From contig CAAENB010000117.1 of the NCBI GenBank assembly GCA_900757235.1, forward strand, positions 1 to 10,371: a stretch of DNA of 10,371 nt, read 5' to 3'. The stretch comes from an uncultured Collinsella sp. Lineage in GTDB: Bacteria; Actinomycetota; Coriobacteriia; Coriobacteriales; Coriobacteriaceae. The translations under genes and the position numbers were made by a program. Position 1 is the stretch's first letter, and each line of letters starts with the position of its first letter. Under the pieces are notes generated by a model. The model saw nothing but the letters and a program-made list of their open reading frames with translations. It did not search any database and had not been told where the DNA came from. Shown here one piece after another: positions 6,732 through 10,371 of this stretch.

Positions 6732-7946
6732 CTAGCAAGTGGGGTACTCGCCCTCCCAGACGATGCGACGGTACTGATCCGGGTCCGTGTCACCTTCCGT
6801 GGAGAAGCAGAGCACGGAGCTTGTCTTGTCCAGACCGATGAGCTCTTTGAGCTCGGCGTACTCGGGATCGAGCATGAGGGTCTCGACCAGGCCGGTGGTC
6901 ACGGCGCCGGACTCGCCGGAGATGACGCGCGGGTCGCCCTTCTCGGGAGCGCCCAGGGTGCGCATGCCGCGAGCGGTGACCCAGTCGGGGCAGGACACGA
7001 AGGCGGTGGTGTGGTTGCGCAGGATATCCCAGCCAAGGATGTTGGGCTCGCCGCAGCACAGGCCGGCCATGATGGAGGGCATGTCGCCGTCCACGATACG
7101 CGGGTCGCCGTCGCCGGCGGCAGCGCCCTTGTACAGGCAGGCGGCCGGTGCGCACTCAACCACGACGAAGGTGGGCGGGTTATCGGGATACAGGTTGGTG
7201 AAGTAGCCCACCACGGCGCCGGCGAGCGAGCCTACGCCAGCCTGGACAAAGACGTGCGTCGGGCGGTTGATAGCCATCTCGCGCAGCTGCTCGGCAGCCT
7301 CGGAAGCCATGGTGCCGTAACCCTCCATGATCCAGGACGGGATCTTCTCGTAGCCCTCCCAGGCGGTGTCCTGAACGATGACGCCGCGCTCGCAGGCGTC
7401 GGCCTCGGCGGCGGCCATGCGCACGCACTCGTCGTAGTTGACCTCTTCGATGGTCACCGTGGCGCCCTCGGCGGCAATGTTATCGAAGCGGGGCTTGGTG
7501 GAACCCTTGGGCATGTGCACGACGGCCTTCTGGCCCAGCTTGTTGGCAGCCCATGCCACGCCGCGGCCATGGTTGCCGTCGGTGGCGGTAAAGAAGGTAG
7601 CCTGGCCAAAGTCCTCGGCCAGCTGATCGGAGGTCAGGTAATCGAAGGTGCAGTCGGCAACGTCCTTGCCGGTCTCGTCGGCAATATAGTTGGCCATGGC
7701 AAACGAGCCGCCCAGGACCTTAAAGGCGTTGAGGCCAAAGCGATAGCTCTCGTCCTTAACGCACAGGTTGGACAGGCCCAGGCGCGCGGCCTGGCCGTCC
7801 AGGCGGGCAAGCGGAGTAACGGTGTACTGAGGGAACGACTGGTGGAAGGCGCGGGCCTTCTTCACGTGGTCGAGGCTCATGATTCCCAAGTGCTTGTCAT
7901 CGCTCTTGGGCATCGTGTTGCCCGCCCACTGGATCTTATCGGCCAT
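6732..7946 (-). CDS. ygeX: 2,3-Diaminopropionate ammonia-lyase (PLP-dependent)
   Basis: The product is 404 aa of fold-type II PLP enzymes, close in length to E. coli YgeX (398 aa). The Schiff-base lysine is K76 in RFGLNAFKVLGG. The substrate loop is TDGNHGRG (122-129), and QAGVGSLAG (235-243) holds the glycine-rich phosphate-binding loop. SGESGAVTTG (343-352) contributes to the cofactor side. The enzyme converts 2,3-diaminopropionate to pyruvate and two ammonia, the likely last step of the pathway in this cluster and the link to energy metabolism. AAGGAG lies 8 nt before the ATG. It is first in the minus-strand series and divergent from the YheO-like regulator. A long inverted repeat follows it before ygeY. 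Confidence 0.93.
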   Translation of the reverse strand: MADKIQWAGNTMPKSDDKHLGIMSLDHVKKARAFHQSFPQYTVTPLARLDGQAARLGLSNLCVKDESYRFGLNAFKVLGGSFAMANYIADETGKDVADCTFDYLTSDQLAEDFGQATFFTATDGNHGRGVAWAANKLGQKAVVHMPKGSTKPRFDNIAAEGATVTIEEVNYDECVRMAAAEADACERGVIVQDTAWEGYEKIPSWIMEGYGTMASEAAEQLREMAINRPTHVFVQAGVGSLAGAVVGYFTNLYPDNPPTFVVVECAPAACLYKGAAAGDGDPRIVDGDMPSIMAGLCCGEPNILGWDILRNHTTAFVSCPDWVTARGMRTLGAPEKGDPRVISGESGAVTTGLVETLMLDPEYAELKELIGLDKTSSVLCFSTEGDTDPDQYRRIVWEGEYPTC

Positions 7947-8037
7947 ACGGTGAACTCCTTAAGTCCTCTCTTGCCGGCCCCCGCATACGCGTTTCAGCCC
8001 GATCCCATTCACCGGCTGAACTTTTATGTGGATGCCA

Positions 8038-8052
8038 AACAAAAAGTTTGTT
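8038..8052. promoter_or_regulatory. Candidate operator O1
   Basis: The sequence is AACAAA-AAG-TTTGTT, a perfect 6-bp palindrome with a 3-bp centre, about 92-106 bp upstream of the ygeX start. Its arms are identical to those of the site at 8089-8103. It is the likely binding site of the adjacent YheO-like regulator, by position only. Confidence 0.6.
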
Positions 8053-8088
8053 AGCAATGTTCTATCACACTTTTTGATTGGATAACCT

Positions 8089-8103
8089 AACAAATTGTTT
8101 GTT
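8089..8103. promoter_or_regulatory. Candidate operator O2
   Basis: The sequence is AACAAA-TTG-TTTGTT, with the same arms and spacing as O1 and a centre 51 bp away, close to five helical turns. The two sites would therefore face the same side of the DNA, allowing cooperative binding or looping. Confidence 0.6.
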
Positions 8104-8222
8104 GCCGCAATCGGTACCTTTTCGCCGCCGAACGGTCACATAACGCAGCAACGCTTTCGTTATTTGCGAACAAGTGTGGTTTATGGCAAAGTGTGCCCAA
8201 ACTAATTTTTAGGAAGGCACCC

Positions 8223-8876
8223 ATGACCCCCGCACAGATTGAGTTTTACAAGCGCCTTGCACACGGTCTGGCGCTCCAATTTGGCCCCAACTGCGAAGTC
8301 GTCGTCCACGATCTGGAGACCGAGGACGTGGACCACTCCATCGTAGTGATCGAAAATGGCCACGTCAGCGGGCGCAAACTGGGTGACGGCCCCAGCCATA
8401 TCGTGTTTGAGTCCATGCACGAGGGCACCACCGACGTACACGACCGCGAGCCGTACCTCACTAAAACCACCGATGGCAAGCTGCTCAAGTCCTCGACCAT
8501 CTTTATCCGCAACGACGAGGGCAAGCCCGTCGGCATTTTGGGCATTAACTTTGACATTACGCTTATGAAAGCTTTTGAGCGTTCGCTCGACGCCTTTACC
8601 GGCACCGGCGGCACGGGCTACACCGAGCCCGAGCCCATTACCAAGAACATCGGCGACCTGCTCGAGGACCTGCTGCACGAGTGCGAGCAGTTTGTGGGCA
8701 AGCCCGCGGCGCTCATGACCAAAGATGAGCGCATTCGCGCCATTGGCTACCTCGACCGTCGCGGCGCCTTCCTCATTTCCAAGTCGAGCGAGCGCGCCTG
8801 CGAGTTCTTTGGCATCTCCAAGTACAGCTTCTATAGCTACCTCAATGAGGCCAAGGCGGCGGCCGACGACAAGTAG
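8223..8876 (+). CDS. YheO-like PAS/HTH transcriptional regulator (DauR type)
   Basis: The product is 217 aa, normal for the YheO/DauR family. Residues about 5-118 form the YheO-like PAS domain, with the family-typical CEVVVHDLE (24-32), SIVVIENGHVSGRKLGDG (39-56), TTDGKLLKSSTIFI (82-95) and GILGINFDIT (104-113). After a Gly/Thr-rich linker (126-133), residues about 162-213 form the C-terminal helix-turn-helix, with GISKYSFYSYLNEA as the end of the recognition region. Related DauR represses D-arginine catabolism. Here it is divergent from ygeX, so control of the ygeX-ygeY-ygeW genes by a pathway intermediate is likely but inferred. ATG 8223 is chosen because AGGAAGG lies just upstream; a GTG at 8193 would put this site inside the gene. 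Confidence 0.88.
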   Translation: MTPAQIEFYKRLAHGLALQFGPNCEVVVHDLETEDVDHSIVVIENGHVSGRKLGDGPSHIVFESMHEGTTDVHDREPYLTKTTDGKLLKSSTIFIRNDEGKPVGILGINFDITLMKAFERSLDAFTGTGGTGYTEPEPITKNIGDLLEDLLHECEQFVGKPAALMTKDERIRAIGYLDRRGAFLISKSSERACEFFGISKYSFYSYLNEAKAAADDK

Positions 8877-8878
8877 GC

Positions 8879-8915
8879 ACTCGCCTGGATTGCCCCTCCC
8901 CTTTTGGGCGCGAGT
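8879..8915. terminator. Stem-loop after the regulator gene
   Basis: ACTCGC (8879-8884) pairs with GCGAGT (8910-8915), and GCCC (8892-8895) pairs with GGGC (8906-8909) inside it. It starts 3 nt after the stop codon. No T-run follows, so termination here is uncertain. Confidence 0.35.
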
Positions 8916-8959
8916 TCTGGAAAGCATGAATCCAAGACCGAGCCGCTTGGGAAGTTCCA

Positions 8960-8965
8960 TATAAT
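8960..8965 (+). promoter_or_regulatory. Consensus -10 element before the membrane-protein gene
   Basis: A perfect TATAAT 34 bp upstream of the ATG at 9000 is well placed for a short leader. No recognisable -35 lies 16-18 bp upstream, so only the -10 is supported. Confidence 0.45.
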
Positions 8966-8999
8966 CGATGTCATTAGTATTTCGAAAGGGTGGAACAGA

Positions 9000-9974
9000 A
9001 TGGCGTTGAGCAAGGCATCATGCACCGGTCGCGGATTGATTCCAGCAATTGGTGGACATGTGCACCGCATGTTCGATGAGGGTGAAGACGACCTGTTTTC
9101 GCTGAGCCTTGACGACGTGATGGATGATCGCCCGTGGACCGCCGACGAACTCATGGGCGGCGGGGCTCGCCCGTCAAGCCCCAATCCCGCACTTGCGCCT
9201 AAGCCCGCATCTGCGCCGACTCCTGCGCAGCCGCCTGTTTCGACGCCCGCACTCACTTCGGCGACCACGCCCGCTCCCCGCCCCGCAAGCGACCCGTCCG
9301 AAACGGCGGCATTTCTCGCTGCAGCGACGCAGGGCAAATCGGCCGACAGCACCGTTATGTACAGCGCCCAGCAGTTGCCTGTTCCTGCGGCACGCAAGCC
9401 TCCGGTCACAAGGCTCGATGAGCCCGTTGCCCATCAGGTTGCCTACGATTCCTGGGCTGCAACCGATCTGGATGAGACCTCTACCGGCATGCCGGCGCTC
9501 GACGTTCCAGTTAACCCGCTTTTTGCCGCCAACACGAGTGCCGCGGACTATGAGAGCGGTACGGCATTTTCCGATTATTCCGATGGCTATGCTGGCAACG
9601 GTCGCATCGAGACCGAGGATTATGGCACCGCATCGAGCGATTATCTCAACGATCCGTACGCTGCCACGCCTGCACCGGAATATGACCCGGAGGCCGCGTC
9701 CGCGCCGGTGTATACCAAAAGCACAGGCGAAGAACGCTTCGCCGATTATTACGCCGAGGAAAAGGCGCTGCGTTTCTCGGAATTTCCGCAGGCAGTCAAG
9801 GTTGCCTTTATCGCCATTGTCATTGCCCTGCTCGGTGTCATTGCGTTTGAGGGATTCCGGCTGTTCTCCGGCCCCACCCAAGCGGAGTCGGAGACCCAGC
9901 AAAAAGAGGACGATAACGAGTATCTGGACATCAACACCCTCAAGGGCGACCCCAACGACGGAGACGATGAGTAG
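9000..9974 (+). CDS. Unrecognised single-pass membrane protein with Pro/Ala-rich region
   Basis: The product is 324 aa, with no family I recognise. Residues 1-52 are a mixed, acidic head (FDEGEDDLFSLSLDDVMDD, 25-43). Residues 57-97 are rich in Pro, Ala, Ser and Thr and probably disordered. Residues 145-252 are rich in Asp, Tyr, Ser and Ala, with repeated DY/YD pairs. One hydrophobic helix (about 266-288, VKVAFIAIVIALLGVIAF core) is followed by a short, strongly acidic tail ending GDDE. There is no signal peptide, so by charge (K267 before the helix, acidic tail after it) the long N-terminal part is probably cytoplasmic; this is weak inference. ATG 9000 follows AAAGGGTGG by 6 nt; a longer frame from a TTG at 8904 is rejected. 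It has its own TATAAT and no evident link to the purine locus. Confidence 0.8.
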   Translation: MALSKASCTGRGLIPAIGGHVHRMFDEGEDDLFSLSLDDVMDDRPWTADELMGGGARPSSPNPALAPKPASAPTPAQPPVSTPALTSATTPAPRPASDPSETAAFLAAATQGKSADSTVMYSAQQLPVPAARKPPVTRLDEPVAHQVAYDSWAATDLDETSTGMPALDVPVNPLFAANTSAADYESGTAFSDYSDGYAGNGRIETEDYGTASSDYLNDPYAATPAPEYDPEAASAPVYTKSTGEERFADYYAEEKALRFSEFPQAVKVAFIAIVIALLGVIAFEGFRLFSGPTQAESETQQKEDDNEYLDINTLKGDPNDGDDE

Positions 9975-10044
9975 CGAGAGCTGAAGGCTGCCGCAGGATC
10001 TCGCATCCAGTACCGGCTTCTAAGTGCTGTCTTGTCATCCAGCT

Positions 10045-10176
10045 ACACTTTTCCTGATAATTTGCCTATCGAATTTGACACTTTTCCGAAGTTCTAAGGT
10101 GCCTATTTCGACACTTTTCCGTACTTTTAAACGGCTGATTTCGACACTTTTCCGGATGAAAGCCGAATAATCACTT
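10045..10176. repeat. Four degenerate tandem repeats of 33 bp
   Basis: The core ACACTTTTCC occurs at 10045, 10078, 10111 and 10144, an exact 33-bp period. The last three copies are followed by G and preceded by TTTG or TTCG; units two to four share more flanking sequence than unit one. On the minus strand the period equals 11 codons, and a frame there reads RKSV four times, with RKSVEI in two copies. That frame, about 48 codons after a TGA, has no ATG, GTG or TTG before the repeats. It may be a gene remnant, an array of protein-binding sites, or part of a dispersed repeat. Confidence 0.8.
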
Positions 10177-10186
10177 GGGAAACCAA

Positions 10187-10216
10187 CGCCATCCGCGCGT
10201 CATTTCGCGGATGGCG
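10187..10216. terminator. 11-bp GC-rich hairpin
   Basis: CGCCATCCGCG (10187-10197) and CGCGGATGGCG (10206-10216) are perfect complements around an 8-nt loop. On the plus strand it is followed by CTTGATTTC, only loosely T-rich. It could end transcription of the membrane-protein gene, about 210 nt after its stop, or act in both directions. Confidence 0.5.
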
Positions 10217-10217
10217 C

Positions 10218-10245
10218 TTGATTTCTGTCCGTACACGTTGATAGA
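10218..10245 (+). promoter_or_regulatory. Weak candidate promoter for the riboswitch transcript
   Basis: TTGATT (10218-10223) is 16 nt from GATAGA (10240-10245), a partial match to -35 and -10. Position suits a transcript that includes the downstream riboswitch. It directly abuts the preceding hairpin. Confidence 0.25.
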
Positions 10246-10254
10246 CTTCCTCTT

Positions 10255-10278
10255 GCCCGCAAGGAGCGGGCGCGTTTT
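10255..10278 (+). terminator. GC-rich hairpin followed by TTTT
   Basis: GCCCGC (10255-10260) pairs with GCGGGC (10266-10271) around AAGGA, then GCG and TTTT (10275-10278). It looks like a short intrinsic terminator for transcription arriving from the left. The same TTTT is the 5' strand of the riboswitch P1, so it may instead be a 5' structure of that RNA. Confidence 0.45.
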
Positions 10279-10367
10279 ATCCAGAGTCGGGGTAGAGAGT
10301 TGGCTCCACGATCCCGACGCCAACCGGCCAAGAGGCACGGTGGCCCTGCCAACATCGATGAAAGGAG
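10275..10367 (+). promoter_or_regulatory. SAM-I-clan riboswitch-like aptamer without P4, overlapping a Shine-Dalgarno site
   Basis: The fold matches the SAM-I core in order. P1 is TTTTATC/GATGAAA (10275-10281/10357-10363), followed by a J1/2 CAGAG. P2 is TCGGG/CCCGA (10287-10291/10313-10317) with an inner GAG/CTC helix. P3 is GCC-A-ACCG-GCC / GGC-A-CGGT-GGC (10319-10329/10334-10343) with an AAGA loop, like the GGC-A-ACC...GGT-GCC of SAM-I. The P2 loop GTTGG (10299-10303) can pair with CCAAC (10349-10353) in the junction, the expected pseudoknot. The P4 hairpin is missing, as described for SAM-I/IV variants. AAAGGAG (10361-10367) overlaps P1, so ligand binding would hide the ribosome-binding site of a gene just beyond the window. 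Confidence 0.7.
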
Positions 10368-10371
10368 TCCG

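Larger units (their letters stand above)
7947..8222. promoter_or_regulatory. Divergent control region of ygeX and the YheO-like regulator
   Basis: This 276-bp intergenic region has an AT-rich core (about 8020-8100). It holds two 15-bp palindromes (8038-8052, 8089-8103) and a direct repeat AAGTGTG (8172-8178 and 8189-8195) just before the regulator gene. No consensus promoter is obvious in either direction, which fits an activator-dependent control region but does not prove it. Confidence 0.55.
9975..10371. other. Gene-free stretch of about 400 bp
   Basis: No convincing coding sequence is seen on either strand. A stem GCGAGA/TCTCGC (9974-9979, 9999-10004) starts at the stop codon of the membrane-protein gene. 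Then come a 33-bp-period repeat, an 11-bp hairpin, a second GC-rich hairpin with a T-run, and a riboswitch-like fold ending in a ribosome-binding site for a gene beyond the right edge. These are listed separately. Confidence 0.7.

Noticed and set aside
8045..8075. Possible CRP/FNR-like site (TGTGATAGAACATT on the minus strand)
   Set aside because: Only one half matches; the second half lacks the complementary TCACA or ATCAA.
10040..10180. CRISPR array
   Set aside because: The repeated core is only 10-13 bp, the period is 33 bp with diverged tandem units rather than long identical repeats with unique spacers, and no cas gene is present.
10080..10225. Small minus-strand gene encoding RKSV repeats
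   Set aside because: The frame has no ATG, GTG or TTG and no ribosome-binding site before the repeats; kept only as a possible remnant.

Overview
The window is high-GC, with strong G/C bias at third codon positions and compact bacterial gene spacing with clear Shine-Dalgarno sites. The gene content (a ygeX-ygeY-ygeW-mocA-hyuA-yqeC-yqeB set with a YheO-like regulator) and the base composition suggest an anaerobic gut actinobacterium of the Coriobacteriia, perhaps Collinsella or a relative. That assignment is inference; no marker gene is present.

Positions 1-8876 hold one metabolic locus. On the minus strand, in transcription order, are ygeX (2,3-diaminopropionate ammonia-lyase), ygeY (M20 metallohydrolase), ygeW (carbamoyltransferase family), mocA (molybdenum cofactor cytidylyltransferase-like) and hyuA (dihydropyrimidinase-like cyclic amidohydrolase). 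A 5'-complete yqeB/EF2563-type gene follows and runs off the left edge. yqeC, whose product family normally works with YqeB, lies on the opposite strand, divergent from yqeB and convergent with hyuA. A YheO-like PAS/HTH regulator is divergent from ygeX. This set matches the E. coli ygeW-ygfM region and the cluster reported in gut anaerobes for purine/uric acid breakdown. The proposed division of labour is as follows: a selenium-dependent molybdenum hydroxylase outside the window, matured by MocA, YqeB and YqeC, acts on the purine; HyuA opens rings; YgeW and YgeY remove carbamoyl/ureido groups; YgeX turns diaminopropionate into pyruvate and ammonia.

The non-coding DNA of this locus is structured. 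Two near-identical 15-bp palindromes 51 bp apart lie between the regulator and ygeX. A 120-bp imperfect inverted repeat separates ygeX from ygeY, and a small palindrome overlaps a possible ygeY promoter. A good intrinsic terminator follows ygeW. A 22-bp inverted repeat sits between the convergent yqeC and hyuA.

From 8960 on the content changes. A gene for an unrecognised single-pass membrane protein with a Pro/Ala-rich middle (9000-9974) is followed by about 400 bp without a convincing gene. That stretch carries four copies of a 10-bp core at an exact 33-bp period, two GC-rich hairpins and, at the right edge, a sequence that folds like the SAM-I riboswitch core without a P4 stem. Its P1 overlaps the Shine-Dalgarno site of a gene that would start just beyond the window.
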